DNA from: Cymbidium sinense
Taxonomy: Eukaryota; Streptophyta; Magnoliopsida; Asparagales; Orchidaceae
Direction: 5' to 3'
Assembly (NCBI GenBank): GCA_021442155.1
Contig: CM038221.1
Coordinates: 48,700,860-48,764,859, forward strand
Length of the DNA: 64,000 nucleotides
Shown here: positions 24,812 to 36,518 of the stretch, piece by piece
How positions within the stretch are numbered: position 1 is the first letter of the stretch
Layout of the letters: every line of letters begins with the position of its first letter
Position numbers and translations under genes: made by a program
The notes under the pieces: model-generated
What the model was told of the DNA's origin: nothing
The model's database searches: none
Seen by the model: only the letters and a program-made list of their open reading frames with translations

Positions 24812-26586
24812 AGAAGATTTAATAGAAATTCTGATCAAATTTACATATTAAGATTATAAAATAATTATTAATTTGTCTACGAAATAGTTGTAATGGAAGG
24901 TCTTCATAATTTTATTCAACGTAGCCTTTTGACTTTAAACAGATAATTCTATACACAAAATTTAAAATTCAAGATTGTTAGGCACGGTCTTATTTCGTTA
25001 AGGCACAATTTGCAACTTAAAGCAAAATTCCCGTTCAGTAAAGTTTCCTATATAGATTTTTCAAAAGTTCGGTCTTGTGAATTGAAATGCTTTGGCTGCC
25101 TTAACATCAAAAGGTTTCTTAAGCAATATTAACTGTAGCATCTATCTGAAAAGTTTGCTTCCCAAAAAAAAAAAAAAAAAAAAAAAGGTTTGCTTTTTTG
25201 GAAAGTAGGGATAAGATTATAAGAACGATAAGTTCTCCTCAAATTTTCTCAAAATAAATAAATAAAAAGAACGCGAGGCTCGTTATAATTGAAAATTCTG
25301 GGTAAAATTTGGCGGCGACTGGATACAAGCCGTTGGATGACCTAATAATTGGACGGTTTAGATGCACGAAGACCCCACCAACCGGTGGTCCAGCACCCAG
25401 CAGTTGAGATGGTGGTTCGATTTCAATTGCTTTTCATAAATTTCTTTAATAAGGAGCAAAAATATTAATAAAATTTTAATCGATCAAAATCAGTTCAATT
25501 AATAATTAGTATATCAAAAAAAAAAAATCATCCAATAAAATACGAATCATAATATCAATTTTAATCAAAATGAGACAAATTTAATGATAAATAAAACAAT
25601 GCAGTCAAAATCCAAGTGATGATAAATCAATATTTAAAATATGATTATAAATTTTAAATCATTAATTAATAAATTATCAAATTATTTTTTAATTATTCAT
25701 TTTTTTCAATAAAATAAAGCTTCTTGATGAGAGAAATCTAACAACTCTAAGATCAATGTGGGCAAATATCTAACTTATATATGATTGTGCCTCTTGTTTG
25801 ATATCTATTTTTACCATAGAAGTTATAAAAAGAGCTAAATTCAGTCCATTGTTTTGTAATATGTCTTAGACTTCTCCAAACAGAGAGAAGACTGGATGTT
25901 TATAATCTCAATCAGTATAGAAGTTTATTTTTTTAAGCTAGATCTCATTTTTTTTTTAGTATTTTATTTAAAATATTAAAACCTCTTATAATCTATCTAT
26001 TTGCATGCAAGACTTTTGTGCAAAAAATTTTTTTTTTTGGTAGAATGGTGAGCCTTAAGAGCAAGTAATGTTAGGAAATTAATAGGTTAGTATGCTCGAA
26101 TGTCGGTCTTTGTGATGGGAGAGGAACCCTGACTATTGGGTCATAAGCTTTGTGAAAAATTAGAATATAAAAATGGCATATGTCACAAAATATTTTAGGA
26201 GAGTTTGCATACATACCACACTAGTTTTATATATTTATATGTCTAGCATCTAAATTTTAATTTTTGCATATATAATATCTCAATCTTCAATATTACATTA
26301 AAGATGTCCTCATCATTCCATTATTAAAAGTGAAATGCATCCTTTTAACATAGGAATGTATTAGATAAATAAATATCTAATTTTAGATATTATATATATA
26401 AATATATATAAATTATGTGGTATTTAAATAAATCTTTTATTTTTAATAGATCATATTTGTGTTTAATATTTATATATTTATGTTTATAATAATATATGTA
26501 TTGATATGTGATGATATGTGTTCTATAATTTATCAATAATTTTAAGAAAATTTTATAATTATAAATAATTTATCTTCAACTATGAA
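24812..26586. other. AT-rich intergenic sequence, no gene recognised
   Basis: There is a run of 23 A at 25164-25186 and a GC-richer patch at 25300-25430 (GGCGGCGACTGG, CCAACCGGTGG). No coding sequence is recognised. Confidence 0.5.
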
Positions 26587-27543
26587 TGACACTGAAAATT
26601 TTACTAGTCGAAACACGAATCTTGATATCAAAAGCAATCTGAACATAAGTCGAAACTAGTCGAGATCAAATACATAAAATATCATTTGAAACTTTGGTAT
26701 ACCAGTTGAATCCCTAAATAGTTTCTAAATATGAAGTGTTTATGTTCAAATCAAGCGTCTTGACGGGGATCTAAGCCAAAGATCTCTTGATTCGACTTCT
26801 TTTGACCATTCAAATACTTAAAATACATCGATGATCAAGTGAATTATTTTGAGCCGTTCGATGGAGTTGTTTGGATTTTGCATGTATTTACATAAACACC
26901 ATCTCTAATATAAATAGCCCCTCATTCTTCACATGAGGGGAGTCCAAGCTAAAGAGAAAAGAGAGCTCTAAGGCTTGAAGATCCTCCAAGTATAATCGTT
27001 ACCACTGACTCTGCCGTGTCGCCGTTGCCGCCGTCGGCTACCAATCAATCATCACATCATCAATGCCGTCGTCATTATCACGCTGACCACCGTCGGGTCA
27101 CCACCACGACCATCATCGGCCGCATCGGCCATTACCACCATCGATCATCATCGTTATCGACCATTGCGTATTACCACCACTACCACCGCGACCATTATCA
27201 TCCCATCCACTTGCCGTTACCACCGACCGTTTCACCATCACCAATTGCCACCAACAATTGTTACAGCCTAACTACTACTGCATAGCTGTTGTTACCTGAT
27301 TTTGAGATTCCCATTGTCAAGCTTTCTTATATACAATTATGTAATCCCGTTATCTGGAAAACTTTGTACTCTGAAATATATACACAGTGAAAGATTTTTA
27401 CTGGGCTAGGCCCCGTGATTTTTTCCCACTCTTGGGAGTTTTTCATGTAAAATTGAGTTTATTGTTCACTCTTCTAATATCTGTGTTGGATTTCATAGGG
27501 TTAAGTAAACTTTTATTCTACCTAATCGGTTTTCGACGCAATA
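26587..27543 (+). repeat. 5' LTR of the outer gypsy element
   Basis: It starts TGACACTGAAAATT and ends ...GGTTTTCGACGCAATA, where relatives end in ACGCAACA. It is collinear with 56388-57436. A CCACCGTCGG-type low-complexity patch at 27010-27260 is shared by all family LTRs in the window. The following primer-binding site is not clear: TGGAATCAATACC at 27552 matches the initiator-Met type at only about 9 of 13 positions. Confidence 0.85.
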
Positions 27544-28067
27544 ATTTAACGTGGAATCAATACCACAATCGTAATCTCGGAAACACGCATTATGGCAGGC
27601 AATACGCAACAATGGAGTCTCGCCCAACTCGCCACTCAAATAAATCCTTGAACCAAGGATGCCAAGTTTCTACCTCACTTCCCCTTGATAGGCATGACCC
27701 TATCGGTGAAGGTGCAATAGGAATCTCTCTAGAATATCGTGTTCACTGAATAAAAGAGTCTTAAAATGAGATAATCCTACTTTTACGAGAAACTCGGCAG
27801 CCACTACTGTGGCAAACACATCTCCCCCAAGATCGATCGTTAGCCAGGGGATGTCAAAATACTAATACGGGGCCTTCTCTTCATCAAGCTCAAGTTCCTC
27901 CACTTCCGACTGATGCGACCTCGACACCACTAGTTCTACTCATCCATCACTTGTACCATTGTTAATCCACCAATTATTACCGGTAGCTTGGCACGTTCTC
28001 ATCCTGTTGATTCCACCCGTCATGTTATACGTGCGAAATTACAACATTTAGTGTGAAAAAGAATTCC

Positions 28068-29060
28068 ACTTTAAAGATGGAAATCATCTTCCCTTTCATT
28101 GCAACTATCGGGAGTCTTCACCTTTATCTGAAGCTATTCTTCAACATCCTATTTTCGTAGGGTTCAAGCTTCCGAGCATCGTCTCTTATGATGGAACAAC
28201 TAACTGATATGAACACATCAACCATTATAGGACCATCATGCATATCCAACGAGGTCTTGACACATTGCTTTGTCAGGTTTTTCTAGTCACCAGGGGTGAG
28301 GCACTTGGTTCTACTCCTTCCAAGAGGATCCATCCATACCTTTGACGAACTCACAAGATTTTTGTAGAGCTTTATTACAAACTAGAGGATAATTAAAGAT
28401 TCCTTTCATCTCTCAAGCATTCATCAAAATGAGGGTGAATCACTTAAGGAGTACTTCCGGAGGTTCTCCTTAGAGGCTCGTCAAATACCTGGAGTAGACC
28501 CTAAACTATTAAGAGTAGTTTTCCTTGGAGGTCTTCGTCCTGGATCTTTCTACTCGTCACTAATGCGAGATACGATCCGCTCATATGCCGACTTGTTTCA
28601 TCGTGTGGAAGCATAAATTTCTACCGATGAGGCAATTAATGTCCATTGTAAATAATTTGAACAATCCGCAGAAAAATGTAAGAGTGCCCTAGGAAATACA
28701 AATCGATAATCTCATCAAAAGAAGCAACAAGACAGTCGTGATCTCCCTCCATGGCCCTCACTTCAATGATGTGAACCACGTCCAAAGAAGGAATGCACAC
28801 TACTGAACACATCTTGTGTTAACGTCTTGATGATAATTCGAGATGAAGAGACCATTAAGTGGCCACATCCATTGAAACTAAATTCAAGAAATTAGGAGTA
28901 ATATTATCACTTCCATCGAAGTCATGGACATGCTACTAAGGCGTGTAAAAAACTCAAAGAAGAGATCGAGAGGCTTATTCAACAAGGATATCTAAGTCGA
29001 TTTATGCAGAACCAACCAACTAAAGCAAACATAACTCCGACTGGGGGGCAACTATAACAA
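28068..29060 (+). pseudogene. gag: gag of the outer gypsy element (broken)
   Basis: The Tat-type Gag core is recognisable across frames. S-P-L-S-E-A-I-L-Q-H-P-I-F and F-K-L-P-S-I-V-S-Y-D-G-T-T-N lie at about 28120-28205. E-G-E-S-L-K-E-Y-F-R-R-F and G-V-D-P-K-L-L-R-V-V-F-L-G-G-L follow at 28430-28540. The C-terminal element Y-Y-H-F-H-R-S-H-G-H-A-T-K-A-C-K-K-L-K-E-E at about 28890-28970 is the zinc-finger-like end typical of the family, with its first Cys changed to Tyr. Several in-frame stops are visible, for example after T-T-N and before T-H-K-I-F. Confidence 0.85.
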
Positions 29061-29209
29061 TCATCACAAAATTAACAAAATAGTCGCCAGATAGTTGAAG
29101 AAATTGAATCAATTGCAGGAAGACCACTACTATCTAATCAAGTCCTCATTGCCACCTTTGAAGAGCCATAGTTAAAGAAATATTGTATTAATCATTTTAT
29201 TACTTTTAA

Positions 29210-29640
29210 TAACTCAGACTTAGAAGGAGTCCAAGTTCCCCATCAAGATCCACTTGTCATCAGTGCGAGGATCAGTGATACATGTTATAATGTTAAGAGA
29301 ATTTTGATTGATCATGGGAGTTCTATCGATGTCTTATTTTACTCCACATTTCTTAGCATGGGCTTGGTTAAGGAAAAGCTCCAACCTGCTACAGCACCAT
29401 TATATGGGTTTGATGATCGCCCTATGCGAGTGGATGGGGAAATCACCCTTCCTATTATCCTCAAAGAATTTCTTCGATAAGTGACTCATTCAATTCAATT
29501 CATGGTGATCATATCAGATTTGGTGTACCACGCTATCTTCGGAAGGCCCCTCTAATTAATTTTTGGTGCTGTTACTTTGGTATCTCGTCTTAAGATAAAA
29601 TTTCTAACCCCCGTTGGGGTTAGAGTGGTTTGTGAAAACT
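29210..29640 (+). pseudogene. Aspartic protease of the outer gypsy element
   Basis: The block I-L-I-D-H-G-S-S-I-D-V-L-F holds the active-site Asp at 29310-29312. The usual Thr or Ser of the D-T/S-G triad is His here, which would probably impair catalysis. The second family motif A-I-F-G-R-P is at about 29533-29550. A stop separates the two motifs at about 29478. Confidence 0.83.
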
Positions 29641-29819
29641 AATAAATAACACAATCATGTTACCTCAGATAAGCTCAACCACACCCTTCGGTGACCTTCA
29701 ACATTGAGAATTTTAATTTCGAGATGAAGAAGTACCCAGAGAGCTTCCCCTGTGGAAGACTTGCTCTCTGTTTCATTATCAGATGACCAACCTTTTACGA
29801 ACAGTGCAAGTCAGATCTT

Positions 29820-30440
29820 TGCTCTCATACGAACAGAGAGTTAAATACATAGATTTCTTGCACAAAAATCAAAACATCTTTGCTTGGAGTCTTACATATA
29901 TGTCAGGGTGCGACCCAATGTGATCATGCACTCCTCAAGATTGATCCAACATTCAAATCGATCATCCAAAAGAAGCGAAGTTTTGCACTTGATCACCTCC
30001 AAGCTATTGAACAAAAAGTTAACAAGCTCTTAAAATTGAGATTCATACGAGAAGTATATTACCCTACATGGCTATTAAATGTTGTCATGGTTAAGAAAAC
30101 AAATGAAACTTGGAGAATGTGTATTGATTACACTGATCTCAATAAAGCTTATTCAAAAGATAGTTTTCATATCCCCTGAATTGATCAATTGGTTGATGCT
30201 ATGTATCGATCAAATGCTCAATTTTTTGGATGCTTACTTAGGTTACAACCAAATAAAATGGACCTAAAGGATGCAGAATCCACATTATTTTAAATATATA
30301 AAAGTTTATATTATTACCAAGTTATGTCGTTCAAGTTAAAAAATGATGGTACTACCTATTAACGCTTTATGAATAAGGTATTTAAAGACCTCTCAGGCCA
30401 CACAATGGAAGTATATGTGAATGACATATTAGTAAAAACT
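29820..30440 (+). pseudogene. Reverse transcriptase of the outer gypsy element
   Basis: The open stretch 29880-30179 carries the gypsy RT start: K-R-S-F-A-L-D-H-L-Q-A-I-E-Q-K-V, F-I-R-E-V-Y-Y-P-T-W-L-L-N-V-V-M-V-K-K and W-R-M-C-I-D-Y-T-D-L-N-K-A. After a stop at 30177 and frame shifts the catalytic box appears at 30414-30425 as Y-V-N-D instead of Y-V-D-D. One catalytic Asp is therefore lost as well as the reading frame. Confidence 0.9.
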
Positions 30441-30719
30441 TAAAAGAATCACAATATATTTTGACTTAAAATATGCTTTAACCTTCTTCGATTATAACAT
30501 GTGTCTCAACCCAACCAAGTATGCTTTTGGGGTTACATCAAAACTTTCTTGAGTTCATGGTCACCCACCGCTAAATTGAAGCTAATCCGGAAAACCAGGC
30601 CGAGATATGGCTCCCCCAAAGAATATCAAGGAAGTTCAAAGCTTGAATGAATGAATTATTGTCTTATCCCGCTTCTTAGCCCATTATGGGGATAAATACT
30701 TATCATTCTTTAAAATATT

Positions 30720-31060
30720 AAAGGGAGCTAAAATAATAATTTTCAGTGGACTGATGAATGCCAAGCTGCTTTTGAGCAACTAAGAGAATATTTAACATCT
30801 CCACTCTTACTGTCCAAGCCTATTCAAGGAAAGATATTATACTTGTATCTCACAGTCTCTTCCCATGTAATAAGGTCAGTTTTAGAGCGAGAGAAAAATA
30901 TAATACAATGACCAATTTACTATGTTAGAAAAATTCTCTCTGATATAGAAAATTGTTATCCACCAGCAGATAAGATGGCTTTGGCTTTAGTTTTTTTAGC
31001 TTAAAAATTATGTCCATACTTTGAAGCTCACGCCATCGGTGTTTATACACATTAACTACT
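30720..31060 (+). pseudogene. RNase H of the outer gypsy element
   Basis: F-Q-W-T-D-E-C-Q-A-A-F-E-Q-L-R-E-Y-L at about 30740-30795 is the connection between RT and RNase H in gypsy elements. It is followed by L-Y-L-T-V-S-S-H-V-I-R-S-V-L and by a later K-M-A-L-A-L-V-F block. Stops interrupt the frame near 30911 and 31000. Confidence 0.8.
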
Positions 31061-31109
31061 GAAGGTCATTCTACAAAAATCAGAGTCATCTGGAAGGTTA
31101 ATCAAATGG

Positions 31110-31500
31110 AGCTTCAGGAAGTGCTGGTGCTGGAGTAGGAATCTTTCTTATTTCCTCCTAATAAAATACTTTTGAATATGGACTTCGTCTAAATTTCCTA
31201 CAACCAATAATATGGTTGAATATGGAGGCTCTCATTGCAGGGTTGAGACTTGTCATCAATTGTGAAACTTAAAACTTAATGATCCACACTGACTCTCAGC
31301 TTGTCGCCTCCCAAGTTGAGGGAAACCTTAATGCTCATAATCCCCAGCTAGCATAATACCTCAGCTTGGTGAGCTCACTTCTTGCCCATATCATGACACG
31401 TCAAATCATTCACATACTTCGAGAGAAGAACACTCGAGCTGATGCTCTCGCTAAGCTCGCTACCTCTGTTATTGGAGATCTATTTAAGAGAAGGCATGAT
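31110..31500 (+). pseudogene. Second, archaeal-type RNase H (Tat marker) of the outer element
   Basis: G-S-A-G-A-G-V-G-I-F-L-like sequence at about 31118-31150, M-E-A-L-I-A-G-L-R-L at about 31222, I-H-T-D-S-Q-L-V-A-S-Q-V-E-G near 31280-31322 and T-R-A-D-A-L-A-K-L-A at about 31433 give the four expected blocks of this domain in order. The acidic catalytic residues in M-E-A, T-D-S and A-D-A survive. The frame is open only from 31366 to 31647. Confidence 0.82.
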
Positions 31501-31639
31501 GAGGAAATATATTTTCCTAGTATCCAAGGATCATGGGTAATACAAGCAATTAATGAGACGAAGGAACCTTCGTGGATGGACCTCATCCTATCCTTTATAC
31601 GAGAATGGACCCTTCCTGAAGACCCAACTGCTACAACTC

Positions 31640-32048
31640 GTCTCTGAGGATAAGCTGCAAACTTTATTATTATCAGAGGTGAACTATACAAATGAGCTTT
31701 TTCTAGGCCATACCTTAAATGCCTCTCACCATCAGAGCCGATTATGGATTAAGAGAGGTTCATTCTAGATATGTGGAGAACACTAAGGAGAACGGGCGCT
31801 TGCCTTTAAAATTATAAGGCAATGGTTCTATTGACCTACGATGAGGCAAGACTCATTAGATTTCACAAAAAAATATGTGAGTTGTCAGCTGCACTCTAAC
31901 CTCTCTTATACATTATATCAAGAGCTCTCATCCCTTCAAAGCCTGTGACCTTTTGCTCAATGGAGAATGATATCATGAGACCTTTTCCAGTAGTGTCAAG
32001 GCAACAAAAATTTATCATTTTAGTTATTGACTACTTCACTAAATGTGT
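31640..32048 (+). pseudogene. Integrase of the outer gypsy element, N-terminal part
   Basis: A degenerate zinc-binding region (V-S-C-Q-L-H near 31880) leads into I-M-R-P-F-P-V-V (about 31974) and V-I-D-Y-F-T-K-C-V, which carries the first Asp of the DDE triad and ends exactly at the TGTGT target site. The gene continues at 51955 with the same protein text, so the break is due to the nested element and not to a deletion. Confidence 0.88.
32044..32048. other. Target-site duplication TGTGT, left copy
   Basis: It is identical to 51950-51954 and directly abuts the LTR start TGTTGACC. Five base pairs is the usual duplication length for LTR retrotransposons. Confidence 0.92.
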
Positions 32049-34094
32049 TGTTGACCTCCACATACGTTCCATAAGTTGAGTCAAGCCCATAAGTCTAATT
32101 TGACGGACTTCGGAAGCTACAATACGCAAATCGGGGCTCAAAATGCACCAGACGTTCACCAAAAATGGTCAAAATGACCTCCAATCAATGAAAGGACTTC
32201 TCCATCGCATTGAAACATTGGTTAGAATATGAATATTGCATAACTTAATGATCAAGCGATCGAGTGCACGAGTCATTAATGTGCACGCATTATATAGTCG
32301 GGAAGTAGCGGCGATAATACGACAACTCGTTCATGAAATTGATTGTCTGTTAGCTTCAAAACATAGAATGCTTGTTAGCTTCAAAACATCAAAAACTATC
32401 AAATGAGGCTGTTCACGCTCAATTTAGATGAGTCTCTGCAAATATCGAATGATTTGAAGTGATAGTACGTAAATTGAGGCTGAAATATACAAGATGTCAC
32501 CAAAATCAACTCAAATGACCTCCGATCGATGAACGGACTTTTCCATCACGTTTAGAATATTGAAATTGATATAAATTGCACAACTTAATGATCAATGATC
32601 GAACTCGAGTCATCAACATGCTTACACACATATCAAAGTCAGGAGGTTTTGATGCAAGTTAAATGGCTTCCGTTTGCAAAATTGATTGTGCCATTAGCTT
32701 CAAAATATTGAAATCTATCAAGTAAGACTGTTCGCACTCAATTTGGATGAGTCTACATGAAAATCGAGAAGTCAAAAGCGGTGACACACATTTTGAGCTA
32801 AAATGGACTCAATTTGATGCCGACCTGAACCAAATGGCCTCTGATTGCGAAACGGACTGCGTCATTGCGTTCGAAAGATCTTAATTACCTTTAATTGATA
32901 TATATTGACTATGTGCATTTATCGACGTGAATTCTACATTAATTCTATTTAATCAATTTAAAATTAACTTAAAATCCCTAAAATACCCTTCCCCATGCTC
33001 AACCGTTCCCCATTTTATTTTTCAGTTTTTTCGATAAAAAAGGTTCCCTCCCCATTACCCTCATTTTCTAGCAGTTTCTCTTGCTCTCCCAGCCCATTCC
33101 CTCCCATGTTGGAAAATTTTTCTGCACAAGTAATTCTTCTGTGATTCTCTTCTAAATTTCGTTGTTCCACTGTTCCGTCATTTCTCTCAGCAATCAGCCA
33201 CCCCTCTTGAAACCATTGCATGACAAAATCTGCGTAATCCGCCATCGTCGTTCCCTCCAGTGATTCATCGAAAACCACCGCGTCGTCTCGGCCTGGAGCC
33301 TCCACTCATGTGACCGCGCGTCCACAAAACCATGAAACCTCATCACGTTGCGGCTCCTGATTTCCGTCATTTGCCATGCTCACTGTTATCTGCAAATTCG
33401 TAGCCAGCCTCATGAAATCCGGCTTGCTGTGATCGCCGCTTCCTCCACTGGTGCATCCAGAAACCCGTGTATTCTGCGATCCCCTCCGACTGGCACTTCC
33501 TCTCCTCGTCCCGCGATCGGCCGATACGCAGGCCGACTCGCGTCTCCCGCCTCCGCATGATCCTCAGCCCGTGCATCAGCGAACCATCCGCAGACCTCCA
33601 TAATCCGCCTCTCCGGCTTGCCGACCCACCGCGGACCTCGCTATCTTTGTCAGTGAACTCGACCCACCAGGCCGGTCAGGTCGCCATCTCAGCGCTTATC
33701 GTAACTTTGTCGCTTCGCCACATGCGCTCCTCTTCGTGTTTTGCACAAAATCGTCGACCCACTCTCTATTTTATCACCTACAGCGCCCATGACTGTAACC
33801 CACTCTCCTTCCTACTGATTTGTCGGGAAGAACATCGTCAAGAAAATTATTCTTTCGATTTTGATCGCACTCGTAACCCTTCCAATTTTGCTTGCGTGTC
33901 GATTATCAAGTGGCGAATTCTTCTTTCAATTTCTGGTGTCGCATTCCTCACTTTAGCCTTCCCACCTTTGCTTTGCCGCAAATCGGGGAAGAACATCGTC
34001 AAGAGGTGAATTCTTCTTTCGATTTTTGGCATCGTACTCCTTGCCTTATATTCCCAATTGCATACCTAACCCCGTTCCTTTTGAGCATTGACCA

Positions 34095-34098
<4 letters not shown>

Positions 34099-34146
<48 letters not shown>
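34099..34146. repeat. (AT)n microsatellite in the nested 5' LTR
   Basis: About 24 AT units are present. The partner LTR has a shorter run at 49469-49491. Confidence 0.95.
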
Positions 34147-34148
<2 letters not shown>

Positions 34149-34214
34149 TTGTGTTTCTTTATAGGTTTGAAGATTGTTGTGCTCAATAGGATGCGTCGAG
34201 ATGAAAAGTAGGCT

Positions 34215-34234
34215 GTGGTGTCGCAAGACACCAC
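34215..34234. promoter_or_regulatory. Perfect stem-loop with GCAA loop in the LTR
   Basis: GTGGTGTC and GACACCAC form an 8-bp perfect stem around GCAA, a GNRA-type tetraloop if transcribed. Related copies lie at 34434-34453 here and at 49763-49782 and 49824-49843 in the other LTR, each next to a CTCAAGAGGGC word. A function is not known. Confidence 0.6.
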
Positions 34235-36500
34235 TCTCTATGGTAAAGAGGGCGTACCGAGTAAGCCAACACTTGTTAGATGTCACTCCCCTAGACGAAA
34301 TGCTACCGAAATTTTGTCTAATTTCTAGACTTAAAAAAAGGGGGGGAATGAATATATATTGCATTGTATGTATTCTTTCAGGTCTGAAGACCTCGTTGTG
34401 CTCAAGAGGGCGTGACAAGATAAAAAATCAGTTGTGGTGTCACAAGACACCGCTCGCTATGCTCAAGAGGGTGTACCGAGTAGGCCAAAATACCCCGATG
34501 CAGCCCCCTACACGAGGATGACGTCGGGAGGCTGCCGAACTTTTGTGAAAATTCTAGAGTTAGAAAAAAAAATGAAAAGTAAAGGGATCAACTTAAGAAT
34601 GTCTAGCAATGAAACCTAAAGCTAAAATTCAAATTAAAACTCCAAACAATAAAAGGGGAGGAAAAATATTATACAACAAACACAAAAGTAAAATAAAAAT
34701 AGGAAAAATGAAAGCAACTTTGAGGGATAAATCTTCTTTTAGAACAACACATTAAACTATCTTTTGGAATCTAAATCAAAATGTCTTCTTCACCCAGATC
34801 AGACTCTTTGTACAAGCGAGATATAAGGCGATACTAAACCAAAATCTACAAAAATCATAGGGCTTTCTTTAATTAAAATTTAAGGAACTTCATTCTAAAC
34901 TACAATTTTCAAAATCAACTAAATAAATTCTATATGTGCTCGAACATGATTTGAAGTGCAAATTTTAATGTCTCAAAAGGTGATAAAATTTGAATTAAAT
35001 AAAAATCTGAAATTAATCTCATAACTCATAAATAAAACTATATAAGGTCTTAAATACACACACGGTCCCACACTATGAATGCTTAAATTCAAATTATCGA
35101 GGATCTTTGCAGGTTGCTTCGTTTATCTTGACGGGTCAGATTAACAAAATCTAAAACCTACAATAGGAGTTTTAAATCGTTGAAATATAAATTATCGGTG
35201 ATAGTAGATCTAATCCTCTATTAGCGTAAAGAGAGTGAGTCTAAAACTCTTTATATTCAAATGAATCAATTTTTTAAATCAAATAAACTTAAATCAAGCT
35301 TCAATCTAAAACTATGCCATTAACACCTTGTACAAGTGAGTAAAGGCTTTAATTGAAGCGGTCTTAAATCACCGCATATGCCCCAACACTACTCAATGCT
35401 TAAATTCAAGTGTCGAGGATCTTCGCGGGTTACTTCCGTTAGTCTTGGGGCGTTAACAAAACCTAAAACCTATAATAAGAGTTTCAAATGTGAAATATCG
35501 AGAAATTGATTCTGTCAGGTGATAGTAGATCTAATCCTATGTTAGCAACTAAATATAGTTGACAAGATCTAAAACTCTTAAATATATTCTAATTAATCAA
35601 TTTTTAAGTAGCAATCTGAAACCGCTTAAATGCAGTTCTATCATTAAAAGCTTAAATCAAAACTCAATCTATCCACCTTCCATAACTGTTTATCGGGGGT
35701 GATAAATTAAGAAAACTCTAGCTCACAAAGGAGTCAATGTCAAATTAAGTGTTCTACTATGTTCACTCTCAATCAATCTCACGTAAGGATGTGGCCCGTA
35801 TCCTCATGTGGCTTTGCTCCATAAATGAAGCGATTCAGAAGTTCTCACGTCGGGTGATTTGCTAGTCGGCTCCATTATATTACGATCATGATTGGCAGTA
35901 TCTGCCAATGGCTCTACCCTTTGAGTTGTGAATCATAGGGTATACTTGATAGAAACAACCTGTGTTAAAGTAGACTTAAGATTGTCTCCTTAGACAAACA
36001 CCATCCCGTCTACACAATTTCTTGGACAATGTAACTGTGTGTTCGATAAGGATCCTTCTATCAGGTTGGGTTGACTACCTCCTCTGACTAAGTAGACTAG
36101 AGACCATGACGGCCTGGGATGACAAAACCATGGAATCAAGATCGGGCACATCATCATTCCCCCAACAATTCGATTTAACCTAAAATAATGAATTTCATAA
36201 TCTAAATTCTAAAACTCTACATGATGCTATACATGCTACATTCAATGATCTCTAGCCTTAATCAAAAGTTCTCTCTCACTTATTGAGAGGGGTAATTAAC
36301 TATAGGGGCTTGCGCCTATAGGAAACCTGGAACCAAATCTAAAGTCCTCACAAAATAAGGGTGAAATATTTGGGTAGTGTCTTATCTACTATTCCATCTG
36401 CCTTCTGAAAATTACACCGACACCTTAAATCACTCTCTTCAATTCAATAATCAATAATTATCGAGAGGTCGGTGGCGAATTTTTGAAGCCCACAGATTTC

Positions 36501-36518
36501 TGGCGACTCAACTAGGGA
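36501..36518 (+). other. Primer-binding site of the nested element (TGGCGACTC type)
   Basis: TGGCGACTCAACTAGGGA lies 6 bases after the LTR end. It resembles the TGGCGACTC(N)nGGGGA primer-binding site that I associate with Tat/Ogre elements and a tRNA-Arg primer. Confidence 0.75.

Larger units (their letters stand above)
32049..36494 (+). repeat. 5' LTR of the nested Tat/Ogre-like element
   Basis: It runs from TGTTGACCTCC to GAAGCCCACA. Inside, a degenerate unit of about 320-345 bp is repeated two to three times at 32090-32930 (landmark AATGACCTCC near 32169 and 32513, and AATGGCCTCT near 32832). A unit of roughly 80-95 bp with GAAGAACATCGTCAAGAGG recurs at 33826-34060. A TA-rich microsatellite lies at 34099-34146, and stem-loop modules lie at 34215 and 34434. 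No protein-coding gene is supported, and open frames such as 33467-34009 are not conserved in the partner LTR. Confidence 0.93.

Noticed and set aside
26578..26586. Target duplication of the outer gypsy element
   Set aside because: With the LTR start at 26587 the flanks ATGAA and AACTC do not match. The alternative boundary gives only 4 of 5, so no duplication is claimed.
27016..27285. His/Ser-rich open frame in the outer 5' LTR (and 56819-57142)
   Set aside because: It is a translation of the CCACCGTCG low-complexity tract. Lengths and frames differ between LTR copies.
33467..34009. 180-codon open frame in the nested 5' LTR
   Set aside because: The frame is not kept in the partner LTR and overlaps LTR repeats; composition explains it.
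33999..34418. Open frame with a long Tyr-Ile repeat
   Set aside because: It is an antisense reading of the (AT)n microsatellite in the LTR.
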